Positions 44,885 through 56,129 of a DNA stretch of 64,000 nt are shown piece by piece (position 1 is the stretch's first letter; each line of letters begins with the position of its first letter). Origin of the DNA: Forficula auricularia (lineage: Eukaryota > Arthropoda > Insecta > Dermaptera > Forficulidae). The DNA lies in the NCBI GenBank assembly GCA_024734495.1, contig JALMQS010000085.1, forward strand, positions 248,001 to 312,000, read 5' to 3'. Below the pieces are notes generated by a model, which worked only from the letters and a program-made list of their open reading frames with translations, was not told the origin of the DNA and ran no database searches. A program made the position numbers and the translations under genes.

Positions 44885-45665
44885 TACATAAGTGGTGGAA
44901 AGACAGCCCAAGAATACTGAAAAAAATTCTCTCTAATAAATTAGATTTATTGGATATTCACTCTTTTGATCACTCAAAAACCAACTTTATACATACAATA
45001 CATTCTTTAAAAATTCTATTGATGAAAGGGACAAATTTCGACACTGTTAGAGGAGAGAAAGAAGAAATATCTTGTAATTTTTCTTTCAATGACCCCTTTA
45101 AAATGAAAAGTTTTTGTTTTGTCGAGAGTAGCAGAGTTGTTCGATTCACAAAGAGAAACAAAGAGGTTGTCCCTGCTTGATGCAAATAAACATACACACA
45201 AATTTATATATTATTTATTTGTTTGAGACTATAGTTCTGAAGACTTGGTCTTCATCATCAGTCCTTTTTAATTATTAGAACTTAGAACCTTCTTGGCTGA
45301 CTTCACCAGTGAAGAAGGAACACCAAATTTTCAATATCCATACGATATTGACTCCATGAAAAACAAACATTTATAATTAAAAGACTGATGATGAAGACCA
45401 AGTCTTCGAAACTATAGTCTCAAACAAATAAATAATATAATATACAGATATATCATCTAGATATATTTGTGTGTATGTTTATTTGCATCGACAGAGACAA
45501 CCTCTTTGTTTCTTTTGTGGACCCCTTTTAAACCCTGAAGAAAGAAGGAAATGCTCCGAAACGTTGGTTTTTGAGTGATGAAAAGAGTGAATATCCAATA
45601 AATCTACTTTATTAGAGAGAATTTTTTCACTATTCTTGGGCTGCTTTTCCATCGCTTATCAATTA
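44885..45665. repeat. Foldback element of about 0.78 kb in P450 intron 1
   Basis: The arms share CAGCCCAAGAATA, TTCTCTCTAATAAA, CTCAAAAACCAAC, AACAAAGAGGTTGTC, ATGCAAATAAACATACACAC and a GAAGACCAAGTCTTC hairpin next to CTGATGATG (45230-45265 and 45378-45412). The centre is near 45290. A one-armed degraded relative is at 52190-52430. Confidence 0.8.
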
Positions 45666-45841
45666 TAATTTCTACGAGTCCGTCTCTCTTCGAAGAACAA
45701 AATTTCTTCATAGTACTAAAATATTCCCTTAAAAATAGAATATATTTTGGTAAAATTTTCATTTGTCAATAGATTTTTCCATATTAATTTTCGTACAAAA
45801 TTGTAATTCTAAAAGATGTTCATTCAATCAAGAGAAAAGTT

Positions 45842-46065
45842 AATAAAGTAAGGGTGTGTAGTTTCACAGTGAATGAAATAAAACTCAAAGAGGTTTATAC
45901 AAACTCAATATATTTCGGATTATTAGTCCATCATCAGGGGTTTACAGGTTAAAACTAATTCATTAGTTTCCGTTAGTAATCAGAAATAAATTGAGTTTGT
46001 ATAAACCTCTTTGAGTTTTATTTCATTCACTGTGAAACTACACACCCTTTACTTTATTAATTAAT
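45842..46065. repeat. Hairpin element with about 64-bp arms
   Basis: AGTAAGGGTGTGTAGTTTCA ... ACTCAAT and its inverse flank a centre holding CTGATGATGG...CCGAAATA (minus strand, about 45905-45945). The flank at 46066-46105 (TGTTTCACCTAAAACCTACA) recurs beside the copy at 58263-58375. Confidence 0.8.
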
Positions 46066-46389
46066 ATCATGTTTCACCTAAAACCTACACCACTTTCTCT
46101 AACTAAAACAAGAGAAAAAAGTTCAAGATTATTGAGTAATTGGACCCTAGATTGTATTATAGAAAAATAAAAATTGATATTTTGTCGCATTGTTGAATTG
46201 TTTTTTGACAAATGATTGATAAAATGGGCCACTGAGCAAGTCGAAATAAATCGACTAAACGTCGACCCATTTAATAAAAACTTAGTATTTTTAATTTTTA
46301 GTCTAATTCCCTACTATTACTTTATTAATTTGACTAAAATATTTTAGCATGTTATACGGATTGCTTTTGGAGACTTTTTTATAATGATA

Positions 46390-46735
46390 CTGATACAAGA
46401 AGAAGTTGCACCGAAAAGGTTCAACCTCTGAAGATCCACGGTGGACTCTCATGTATTGGAAATAAGAAGAGTTTTAGAGATTGGTTCGGAGTTGTAGGTG
46501 TTCGTGGATGCGTGTCTTGAAATATTGAAGGGTGTATGTTGGTGGAAAGACCGTCGGGGGAAGAGAGTTCCAGTCTCTAGATGTCATAGGGATAAACGAA
46601 TTGGCGAATGCGTTTGTTCGGTTAGTATCTAATTTAAGAGCATAGGGGTGTTGAGTCCTAGAAAATCGTGTATTCCGCGAAAATGAATCCTTTGGACAGG
46701 AGTGAATACAACCCTTCTAACGCATGCAACAAATC
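46390..46735. repeat. Copy of the SINE-3'-related dispersed repeat
   Basis: GTTGCACCGAAAAGGTTCAA, GGAAAGACCGTCGGGG, GAGAGTTCCAGTCTCTAG and GTCATAGGGATA match 28690-29000. Confidence 0.6.
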
Positions 46736-47368
46736 TTATCGCTATCATCTGAGATTCAGTACAGAACACTAATAAAATGATATTCTACAACTATCTGCAA
46801 ATTAATTTTTTAAAATAAATGATATTAATAAGAATTTTAAAAGGCTTGGTGCGTACTGAATATGTTTATTTTTTAAAGGAGGATGAATGAAATTCAATTG
46901 CTTCTTTCCACAATTTTTATTTTTACAAGTGGTTTATTCACATATTTCGAGAGCACTGCGGCATCTCTTTCCTCAGTGGAAGATGGAAGGCCAGAATAAC
47001 AGCAGTTAGTGGGTACTAGGGCATTAATTGTCTAATGATTACAGATGTTAAATTGTAAGATAATATCCCATCCACTCACCAATAAACCGTCCCCATCAGA
47101 TTGCACAAATCAACGAAAAAAACTTGATAAAACACTATATGTGTTGCAGTAAAAACCAGTTTTAAGTAAGAACGGGTTCTTAGTAGTTAAAACGCGTTTC
47201 ACTGAATACCTTTGTGGCAACTAGAATTTACTAATGTTGGTTGAGTTTGCTCCAAAGGTCTAGAATCTTCAATTTTGACATCCCGCCTCATTTTGGGTGT
47301 TTATTTTCAAAAAAAATTTAAACGAAAATGTCAAAAATTACATCTTTATTAGAAGCAAAGTTGTAGAG

Positions 47369-48218
47369 CAGTGTTCCACAAACTTTTTGTGTTCAAGGCA
47401 CACCTACCAAAACAAGAAATTTTAGAGGTACACCAAAGAAATAAAACCAATGTTTATTTAATAAAGGGTGTTTTTTTAGAGGTTCACAACTTTAAATTAA
47501 AATAAAACAAAGAAAAATATTTTTAATATCAATGAAATTGGCTTTATTGGAAAGATAATTTTATGCCATTAAGGTTTGAATATGATTTCAGCCACGATGA
47601 TCGCCGTAGCTGGCGCCTAGATGGCGCAATCTGGATTTCCAATTTTCGAACACTTTTCGCAGCAATTGCGACCGTATTTCGCCGAATGTTGTATTCCAAG
47701 TGTTCAATCGTCTCTGGTTTATCGGTGTACACAAGTGACTTGACATATCCCAAAAGACGTTTGAACAATTAGAATACAACATTTGGCGAATTATTGGCGA
47801 AATACGCCCGCAATTGCTGCGAAAAATGTGTGAAAATTGGAAATCCAGATTGCGCCAGCCGCAGGAGCCACATAGCCGAAATCATATTCAAACATTAATG
47901 ACATAAAATTAATATTCCAATAGAGCCAGTTTCATTGATATTAAAAATATTTTTCTTTGTTTTATTTTAATTTAAAGTTGTGAACCTTTAAAAAAACATT
48001 CTTTATTTATTTATTATTAAAATCAATATAATATGAAAAGATGTTTAATGAGAAATGTGAGCCTGCTTAACTGAGCACAGGCGAGAGACAAAATTTGGAG
48101 CAATCGTTATTAAGGCTGCTCTCATTTCTTGCTACTCGCATAACTCTCAACTATGGGTAGGTGCATTATCTTCACAAAGCTTGATATTTTTCCGCGGCAC
48201 ACACTTTGCGGAACACTG
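47369..48218. mobile_element. Non-autonomous hAT element with perfect 8-bp target duplication
   Basis: Ends CAGTGTTCCACAAAC and the inverse of CAGTGTTCCGCAAAG, flanked on both sides by TTGTAGAG (47361-47368 and 48219-48226). It has no transposase of its own. It carries a Tc1/mariner-derived foldback inside and sits in the loop of the foldback at 46860-48905. Confidence 0.85.
47466..48004. mobile_element. Foldback made from the C terminus of a Tc1/mariner-type transposase
   Basis: The outer arms AGAGGTTCACAACTTTAAAT and inverse enclose two opposed copies of the same coding piece. On the minus strand it reads GYVKSLVYTDKPETIEHLEY and LLRKVFENWKSRLRH; on the plus half, IIGEIRPQLLRK. This is the C-terminal end that follows the catalytic domain in this transposase group. 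The catalytic triad is absent. Confidence 0.7.
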
Positions 48219-48904
48219 TTGTAGAGGATGTAATTTTTGACATTTTCGTTTAAAAATTTTTGAAAATAAACACCCAAAATGAGGGTGAAGTTCAAAAATG
48301 AAGATACTAGAGCTTTGGACAAAACTCAACAAACATTAGTAAATTCTAGTTGCAACAAAGGTATTCAATGAAACGCTTTTTAACTAGTAAGAACCCGTTC
48401 ATACTAAAAACGGGCTTTTACTGCAGCGTATACATTATATACAATTTCACAGAACAAGATGACAACCATATTTGTTAATATTAAAGTCCGAACTCATCGA
48501 AATATTACTGATATATTTAATAAGTAGACTGTTCCACAAATCAATGCCGGATCCTACAAATGAATGCAAACCTAAATATTAATATCTGAATTAACTAGCT
48601 TGTAGGAATCAGACGAATTTAAATTAATACCATTCTTCCCTAAATCCTTATAATCTAAATAACCATCTGAATCATCCTCATAACAAAAACAACCACTGGT
48701 TTCAACACCTATACTTCTAGTCCCAACCCTGGATTAGCTCCCCTTTCAACCATATTATCTAAAAAAAAACTCGCTGTTATTCTGGCCTTACAGTTTCCAC
48801 TGAGGAAGAGATGCCGCAGTGCTCTCGAAATATTTGGATAAACCACTTGTAAAAATAAAAATTATAGGAAAGAAGCAATTGAATTTCATTCATCCTCCTT
48901 TAAA

Positions 48905-49540
48905 AATTAAATGATATTGTTTCTTGTTTTTCTCAATTTCTCTGTTTTGTTTATTTGTTTGGTAGATCTACCATATGATCTATCTACGTACTCTTTAGAG
49001 CTAATTAAATAAGATGTCGTAAACTATGAACTTAAATAAGTTTATTTTTTTAGTTAGATGATTATATTTTCAAGGCGAGCAGCAATCATCATGACTTTGC
49101 TAAAATGAATTTAAATTATCAAAAAGAAACTAAGAAACGATACAAAGTGGTTGAAGAAGATGAAAGATATATTTTTAATGTTTGATATAATTATAATATG
49201 TATAATAAGAATAAAAGAGAGACACAAACTGGTTTTAAAATGATTGGCAGAATAATTGGAAGGTCATTCATTCAGAGACAGTGAGAAATAGAAGGACAGC
49301 CTTCAAGAATTTAGGTCTTTTGAATTCACCCGTTTCTGAGTGTTTATCAATCGAAACAAAGATAACGGTTTCGAGTTGAACTCGGGATCTTAAGATATAC
49401 ATACATACACACCTTGTAATAAAAAAATATTTTTAATTTCGAGCTCACAACCTCCCCCCTCCAATGATTTTCATTTTGATTACAGTGAAAATAAATACAC
49501 ATTTAACCCGTAAATGTCTAGTTTTGATTCGATGTGTTTA
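48905..49540. other. AT-rich stretch, nothing recognised
   Basis: Part of the large P450 intron if exons 1 and 2 belong together. No coding or repeat signature seen. Confidence 0.5.
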
Positions 49541-49735
49541 CAGTGGCGAATTTAGGACTTGAAAGGCCCCAGGAGCAATTCAATTTTGAGACCCCCTTCT
49601 GAATACTTTCACTATCCCCACACCCTAAGTTCATTTGTTAATTTAGGGGATACCTACTGCTAAATAAAAATATATCTATAGTTATAGTTAAATTTGGAGG
49701 AATTAATATTTGACTTCAACTTTCATTATTTAAGT

Positions 49736-50935
49736 CAGGTCTGTCCAAACTGTGCCCCGTGGGCCGCATGCGGCCCAGCGCTGTAATGAGTGTGGCCCAA
49801 CAAAAATCATAAGCTTCCTTAAAACATTGAGATTTATATGTAGATATATATTTATTCCCTTTTAGAAATATTAATGTACATTTGTACAATATGTGAAGCC
49901 TTTTTCAAGAATCAAATTCACTAAAATCAAAATTATAAGATCAACCATATAAGATAAAAAAAAAATAATGAAGTTTCAAATATTTAAAAATTTTCTTCTT
50001 CTCATATCTTCATTTTCTAAAATATTTATTATTTCAGTAATTTATATGCTACGACACTAACCAAGTCTATAGTTATATCATTCTAGTACAAGGAGACAAG
50101 GAATTGGGATTTTCTAGAACAATCACAATTAAGTGATAATCTCTCTCCTGGACTTGTCTTTTAGATCTTTGCACGTTCTTACATGTTAATAGATAATGGA
50201 TTATTATATCCGTGACCCTTTTAAAAATAAATTATCTTTCCTCATATCCTTGTTTAATCCCATTCGATTTAAACCAGGGCTGTACAACCCATGGGCCAAT
50301 ATAAAGTAATAAAATTCCTTAAAACATTGAGATTTATATGTAGATACTGGAAAACAAACAACAATTTGACCTGATTATTTTTTTCTCTAAAATAAGAAAT
50401 CTGAAAATCTACTGTGAAGTTTTCGAAAAATAAAAGTACTAATTTTAAATTTTGAATCTGGAACTAGAATTCAAGATTTCCGAAATAATAATCATCATTT
50501 TGGTCTATTTTTCGACTCCATTTTCATTAGAAATAAATTTTCTACTTTCAAACTTTCTGATTGAATGTTCTAGAACAACTATTAGATACCGATTTGAAAG
50601 AAAAATTGAATATTGTCTCTCTATTAGAATTTTATATTAATTATCTAGCCAGGAAAAAATATAAACAAATACTAATACATGATACATGATATCACTTTTT
50701 GTAAGTTTGTAGGTATGTATTTACAAATACGAGAAGCTATTTTCAGGTATACAATTTACGAAAAGTAAAATTAGAAGCTAACTATGAGCTAAAAGATAAT
50801 AAAGTTCTTATTTCTACATTATTAACTATCTTTTTGAATAACAAATCTCAAAAGAATTATAATATTTTATTCGCGGTCTGAGACAATTTTTTCTTCAAAT
50901 GTGGCCCATGTAAGCAAAAAGGTTGGACACCCCTG
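49736..50935. mobile_element. hAT element(s) with near-matching target duplication
   Basis: Left end CAGGTCTGTCCAAACTG, right end inverse of CAGGGGTGTCCAACC. Flanks are ATTTAAGT and ATTTAAAG. A second left-type end CAGGGCTGTACAACCC starts at about 50273 after ATTTAAAC and repeats the first (CCTTAAAACATTGAGATTTA), so two copies may be stacked. A truncated relative is at 57046-57220. A 62-codon ORF at 50452-50640 has no signature. Confidence 0.65.
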
Positions 50936-50979
50936 ATTTAAAGTGAAAGTAAATAAAACATTGTGTTTTTATTATTTTT

Positions 50980-51652
50980 ACTTTATCCAATGCGAAGCAT
51001 GGGTAAAGTATTGTAATTGGTCTCGCGGCAAGCGCGACTTCAAAGGCTCCTCAGGTAAAGACTACGGAACCCATGGTCTAAATTAAAGTCACAAATTGTA
51101 GTATTCAATTAGGTTGAATTTAAGCACGTGACAGTTTTGCCAAAAATTACATGGGGTCTCGTCGAGAAGCCAAAAAGTGCGGTTTTTTCAGGAAGTGCGT
51201 GCGGATGGATGGATGGATGTTATCGTTTTTGTCGTCCACGATTTTTTCCACATCGTTGAACCGATTGAAATTAAATTGAAAACCTACCATTATTTTAACA
51301 AAATGAAGCGCTGATTAGTTTTTGGTACATATCGGCCCGCAAACATTAGTACTTTATTTCAGTACTTTTTTAGTTTTTTCTAAATATCTTGAAAATGACT
51401 TAACCAATCTTGATGAAATTTAATCTGCTAATTTAGGACCTTGGGGACCACACAAAAGGTTAAATAAAGTTTTTAGTAAAATTATATTTTAAAGTACTTT
51501 ACTCTAGAGTAAGATAGTACTTTTTAAAATTCTTTATTATTTTATTTTAAACATGGACCGCAAATAGGCTATGATATATGATTAATAAAGGAAAAAATAT
51601 TGATATTTTAAATGAGTTTGGATAAAGTTTAGCAACGATCCGTTGCAGTTTA
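50980..51652 (+). mobile_element. Helentron-like element without tandem array (673 bp)
   Basis: ACTTTATCCAATGCGAAGCA at the start, the body as in 9468-10150, then directly TTTGGATAAAG, hairpin GCAACGATCCGTTGC and GCAGTTTA at the end. It shows the minimal element, with the 119-bp array as optional cargo. Flanks are T-rich on both sides and no target duplication is seen, as expected for the Helentron group. Confidence 0.8.
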
Positions 51653-52512
51653 TTTCTTTAAATATTTAATTTAATATTGGAGACGGAGAAGATATTAAAA
51701 TTTGCCTATAATTATTATTTTCAAATTCTCATATTAACAGAAAATAAAAATTTAATTTTGGTTCTTGAGGTTGAGGCACTCAACGATTCTGAGGCTTGAG
51801 GCGCGCGCCTCATGAGCCTAGTGGGTAATCCGCCACTGCATGTCTAAAATAATTATGAAGTATTTTTAAAGTCTTATTCAATCATAACCCAATAGATGAG
51901 GGATCGTTATTTTGCCATACAATAAAACATATAATATAATAAGATGTCTGATAATTTTTTTAAATGAATTTTAATCTGAGGCGATTACTTGACCACTAAG
52001 AAGGTTAAAATTAAAAAAATTCTTAGAATTAAAAAAAAATAAATAAATTGGTTTTATATATATATTTAAATATTTAAATAAAATCTAGAAGGAATTACGA
52101 AATTTTAAGAATTGTCACTGTTAACGACTTTGGGACGTTAAAATAATAATTATAATAGATTTAACATTATAACATAAATTGAAAAGATTTTGTTTGCCGA
52201 GAGTAGTAGAGTTGTTCATTCATCACAAGAAATCAATGAGGTTGTTCTCTGCTTTATGCAATTTGTTGAGTTTACTATTACAAAACGAATTTATCTACAT
52301 TTAATCAGATATTGAACCCATGAGATAACAGATAGAATATTTATAATTAAAAAGTGTGATGATGAAGGTCAAATCTTCAAAACCAAAGTCTAACAAATAA
52401 ATTATATTTACCAAACACATGTTTATTCTTCCATTCAAACCATATAATTAAAAAAGTAATGATAAATGTTTAATTCTTTTCTCTTGTTTTTCGAGTTTTC
52501 AAAAATAAATTA

Positions 52513-53620
52513 TACCGGGTGAGTTTTTGAGACAGTCTTATAACTCAAAAACAGTGGATTATATAAAAAAACTTTCAAATAAAAGTTTATTTATATCAAG
52601 AGGAAAACTAAACTACGCTATTATTTGTCGACATAGAACAAGCTTTCAAGGGTATTTCAAGGTCACGTTGTGTTTTTTAAATAGAAACCTATATTTCTCT
52701 TTTTATAGACTAAATCTACAAAAAATACTGAACTACTTTCATAAGAACTATTTTTTTATACTACATCAAATAAACAAAATATTAAATCAAATATATCTAC
52801 AAAAAAATCTTAATAATTATTTTTAACAATTATTCAACTTAATTATCAAATAATAATGAACAAATATTTAATTATTAAATAATTAATTTAATAGTAATTA
52901 ATAATTTAATAATTTTCCGACAATGTTCTGTAACAATCCAGGTATATCGCAAGTCTTCTGGATGAAACATCTTTCTTCAACAAAAAAATGCTCTATTTTT
53001 ATTATGGTAATACAATATAACTATCTACTGGTTTGAAACGAGAAGAAGCTCAAGAATTTTAAATAAATCTATTAAGTAGAAAATATTTTCTTAAATCTGT
53101 GTAAATGAACTTTTAAGATCATTATAAACACTTATTTTCATTGTTGTGACTCTTCAATTGAATACTTATTTATTTATTAATTATTATTTGATAATTAAGT
53201 TGAATAATTGTTAAAAATAATTATTAAGATTTTTTTGTAGATATATTTGATTTAATATTTTGTTTATTTGATGTCGTATAAAAAATAGTTCTTATGAAAG
53301 TTGTTCAGTATTTTTAGTAGATTTAGTCTATTAAAAAGAAAAATATAGGTTTACATTTAAAAAACAGAACTTGACCTTGAAATACCTTTGAAAGCTTATC
53401 ACTGCTTCTTAAACTTTTTGAAGTCGCGGCCCCCTTGGAATCCAAGTAAATATCTCACGGCCCCCTTATTTTTTATAAATTAAGATTCTAGGTCGACAAA
53501 CAATAGCGTAGTTTAGTTTCCCCTTGATATAAATAAACTTTTATTTGAAAGTTTTTTATATAATCCACTGTTTTTGAGTTATAAGACTGTCTCAAGATAA
53601 AAAACTCACCCAATATACCA
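52513..53620. mobile_element. CCGGGT-type TIR element, second copy
   Basis: ATACCGGGTGAGTTTTTGAG at the left and CTGTCTCAAGATAAAAAACT plus CACCCAATAT at the right. Interior arms of about 300 bp are inverted. A decayed piece of the ORF seen at 34900-35103 lies on the minus strand (about 52915-52990). The right arm is interrupted at about 53402-53490 by a short hAT-like end (GAAGTCGCGGCCCCCTTGG). Confidence 0.75.
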
Positions 53621-53938
53621 GCTTCGAAGCCCGCCTTGGGCAAGCATCTTGCGGGCCAGCAGGCTACTAAATGTTATTTATCATTAAGTATTTAGTGGGT
53701 TTTAAAATAATAATTAAAATATTTTAATTTTAATAAATTTTATTTGTCTTGAACTTTATTAGTGGGTTTTAAAATTAAAAAAATCACGACAGCGTCGTCG
53801 CGCAAGCTTACTTGCATCAAGCAGAGGACAACCTCACTGATTTCTCTTTATAATATAACATGTTTAATAGAATTTTAAACAATCTCTCCAACAGTACCAC
53901 TCGATGGTGTCTGTAAAATTAGCTTCAGTTTTGCTTAC

Positions 53939-54117
53939 CTGTCGAAATAGAGATAGGCACTTTTGCTATTAAACAACCGCCACTGGTTACCCAAAATAGG
54001 CCACGGTCTTTCATACGGAATACCTTTCTTCCTAAACAAATCAAAGTCTTTGGTTATATAGACCAAGAGCAAGAACACATTTAGAGCGAGGAGGATTCCC
54101 ACTACGAGGAACAACAT
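53939..54117 (-). CDS. Cytochrome P450, exon 1
   Basis: ATG at 54117 opens MLFLVVGILLALNVFLLLVY, the membrane anchor of a microsomal P450, followed by the basic FRKKGIPYERP and the proline hinge PWPILGN, ending ...SAYLYFD at donor GTAAGC (from 53938). Upstream reading continues open but has no ATG, and a TATA box plus initiator (54170-54179 and about 54141-54146) place the start of transcription just 27 bases before this ATG. The style is that of insect CYP9-type enzymes. Exon 2 with matching phase is at 44452-44633, which makes intron 1 about 9.3 kb, filled with foldbacks, hAT, Helentron-like and TIR elements. The other P450 on the same strand ends at 59418, about 5.3 kb upstream. Confidence 0.8.
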
Positions 54118-54140
54118 TCTGATTGAGATTACAGACAGCA

Positions 54141-54179
54141 ACTGAATAAGAATCACGACTGTCCACTGTGCTTATATCA
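54141..54179 (-). promoter_or_regulatory. TATA box and initiator of P450 gene
   Basis: On the minus strand TGATATAAGC (54179-54170) is followed about 31 bases later by TCAGTT (54146-54141), the arthropod initiator pattern. A CACGTG lies further upstream (about 54198-54203). Confidence 0.55.
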
Positions 54180-54768
54180 AGAGCCATATCAAGCCCACGT
54201 GACCAGTCCTCTCGAGTTATTATATCTTTTCAATTATTTCTTCCGGCTAAAACTCGGCTCCCTCCCTAACACTACTAACACTTAACTGATGTGTGATCTA
54301 AATGGGTTTTGTTCCCGATGACAATAAATAAATAATAATCTTTTCAATTAGAAATTGAAATAATAATTTCATAAGGCTTTACTCTTTATAACTTATGTCA
54401 ACTAAGATTTGATGTTTATTCACAGAATGATTATTATAAATAGTATACACAATAAAATACATCTTTGCAAGGTCAAGTTTTTGATTTTTCTTCTCCGGTG
54501 TTTGTCAATATTTTATTATTAGTAAGTATGCCCGGCAGAAAGGCAAAGTCTGCCTGCCGGGTGACTCTAGTGTCCTTAGCAGGGATGTTGCGAATATTCG
54601 CATCCGCATCTGCAAATGCGGAGCTTCCGCAAAGATATGGACATCTGCATCCGCATCCGTAATAATCAATGCGGATTTTCATGGGGATGCGAATGTAATA
54701 CAAGTTGAGAAAAAGAAATTGGGCGGGTTTTCGGTTCTCTTAATGCCAATTCAGAAGGGGCTAAAAAA

Positions 54769-55209
54769 ATGAGAATGACTGATTCCACGGAAAAGGATAT
54801 GGAACAACTAGGACCGGGGACATCAAGTGTCTTCAGAAAGCTATGCTTAAAAAACGACCTTGCTATGATGTTAGATTCGTCAAGTGAAGATGAGAGTCAA
54901 GAAATACCAGAAAATCGTAGCACTGAAGCTGCACTCAAAAAGGAATTACTTTCTTACTACACTAAAAAAAGAGTCAATGTAGATGAAAATCCTCTTAAAT
55001 GGTGGAGTGTTCATCGAGAGGAATTTAAGATATTATCACCGATAGCACGAAGATTTTTATCCACTCCACCAGTCAGTGTTCCTAGCGAACAATTATTTAG
55101 TAGCGCGGGTTTAATTTACGAACCTCTGCGTAGCCGTCTTGAATCAGAAAAGGCGGCAATATTACTCTTTATTAAGTATAACGCTCCTATTTTTAACTTC
55201 ACTTACTAA
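54769..55209 (+). CDS. Partial hAT transposase: C-terminal dimerisation domain, open
   Basis: 146 residues. After an acidic N-terminal third (SSSEDESQEIPEN), residues about 76-140 form the hAT C-terminal dimerisation region: NPLKWWSVHREEF, LSPIARRFLSTPP, VSVPSEQLFSSAG and LRSRLESEKAAILLFIKYN. The BED finger and most of the RNase H-like catalytic core are missing, so it cannot transpose alone. The frame is still clean. It could act only as a dimerising or inhibitory fragment, if expressed; that is inference. The last codons lie in a 40-bp-arm hairpin. Confidence 0.8.
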   Translation: MRMTDSTEKDMEQLGPGTSSVFRKLCLKNDLAMMLDSSSEDESQEIPENRSTEAALKKELLSYYTKKRVNVDENPLKWWSVHREEFKILSPIARRFLSTPPVSVPSEQLFSSAGLIYEPLRSRLESEKAAILLFIKYNAPIFNFTY

Positions 55210-55259
55210 TATGAAAATTAGTAAGTGAAGTTAAAAAAAATAGGAGCATTATACTTAAT
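55171..55259. repeat. Hairpin with about 40-bp arms at the end of the hAT ORF
   Basis: Arms 55171-55210 and 55217-55259 are inverted copies (ACTTCACTTACTAAT / ATTAGTAAGTGAAGT and beyond) with a 6-base loop ATGAAA. The arm duplicates the final coding bases, so the 3' end of the ORF seems to have been copied in reverse. Confidence 0.85.
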
Positions 55260-55466
55260 ACTAATTTTCATTAACAAAAATGTTAATAATTACTTTATCA
55301 TTGTTTTAATTCTTCATTGATATACTATATTTATATAAGATCTTAAACATCCGCATCCGCATCCGCGGATGTGAGCCTTCAAAAATCCGCATCCGCATTC
55401 ACATCCACGAATGTGAAAAAATCGGTATCCGCAACATCCCTGGTCCTTAGTAGTGAATATAAGGAA

Positions 55467-55868
55467 TAAAAACCGACTTCAAAAATTAAATGCAACAAAT
55501 AAAATAATAAGAACACAAAAATCAAATAAAATGCACTAAAAGGTATAAAATAATCAACTTACTTAATTACAACTAAACGATGAAATTATTACATGAAATT
55601 ACTTTTTGAAGTCGGTGGCAAACATATACATTTTATAAATCGCACTCGACGGATCTTAGTACGTTTGACGGGTAATGAAGACAACATCGCATAGGCCCGC
55701 TTATATAATTTGTTTGGCACCGACTTAAAAAAGTAATTTTATGTAGTAATAATTTCATCGTTTAGTTGTAACTAAGTAAGTTAATTATTTTATACATTTT
55801 AGTGCATTTTATTTGATTTTTGAGTTCTTTTTATTTTATTTGTTACATTTAATTTTTTTGAAGTCGTT
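55467..55868. repeat. Foldback element of about 0.4 kb
   Basis: Ends AACCGACTTCAAAAA and TTTTTTTGAAGTCG. Arms of about 150 bp share TGCACTAAAAGGTATAAAAT / its inverse and CAACTAAACGATGAAATTAT. The CCGACTTCAAAAA end also occurs at 30.31 and 44.85 kb. Confidence 0.8.
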
Positions 55869-56129
55869 TTTTTTCTAAAAATTATTTTTATTTTTCTCTT
55901 TTTTGTGATGTTATTAATAGTGACTTAAGATAATACCTTGCATGAATCTCGTAAGAGAAAGATTCGAACGAAGGAATCAGAAATTGAAAATAAAATTCAA
56001 TTCATTAATAGAGAAATTATCTTGAAACGTTAGCAGGTTTTAAATGAACGTTTTAAGTTTTTTTTTAATAAAAGATTTTATTTATTATAATTTCGATTAT
56101 TTGCTCATAAGAATTGGAGATTTCCGTTA

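Larger units (their letters stand above)
46860..48905. mobile_element. Foldback element of about 2 kb, interrupted by a hAT element in its loop
   Basis: The outer arms (46860-47010 and 48760-48905) share AAAGGAGGATGAATGAAATT, CAAGTGGTTTATTCACA and a CTGAGGA...CGAAAT hairpin motif. The inner arms (about 47140-47352 and 48229-48430) share AACGGG, CTAGAATTTACTAATGTT and GAAAATGTCAAAAATTACAT. Without the hAT insertion the loop would be only about 24 bases. The right arm has 200 extra bases near 48450-48760. Confidence 0.75.
49541..51838. mobile_element. Putative host hAT-like element containing two nested insertions
   Basis: CAGTGGCGAATTTAGG at the left and the inverse of CAGTGGCGGATTACCC at the right form short terminal inverted repeats. 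Flanking 8-mers (TGTGTTTA, CATGTCTA) match only in part, so the assignment is tentative. Inside lie hAT sequence at 49736-50935 and a Helentron-like copy at 50980-51652. Confidence 0.4.
54580..55442 (+). mobile_element. hAT element, 863 bp, with perfect target duplication
   Basis: Terminal repeats CAGGGATGTTGCGAATAT and inverse of CAGGGATGTTGCGGATAC. The target duplication GTCCTTAG lies at 54572-54579 and 55443-55450. Subterminal sequences are rich in GCATCCGCATCCGC repeats on both sides. It contains the ORF at 54769-55209. Confidence 0.9.

Noticed and set aside
44950..45201. ORFs of 61-76 residues on both strands
   Set aside because: They fall in a foldback arm and have no family signature.
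54118..54156. Longer N terminus for the P450 exon 1
   Set aside because: The upstream codons are open but start with GTG, and the TATA and initiator place transcription start inside them; ATG 54117 gives a normal membrane anchor.
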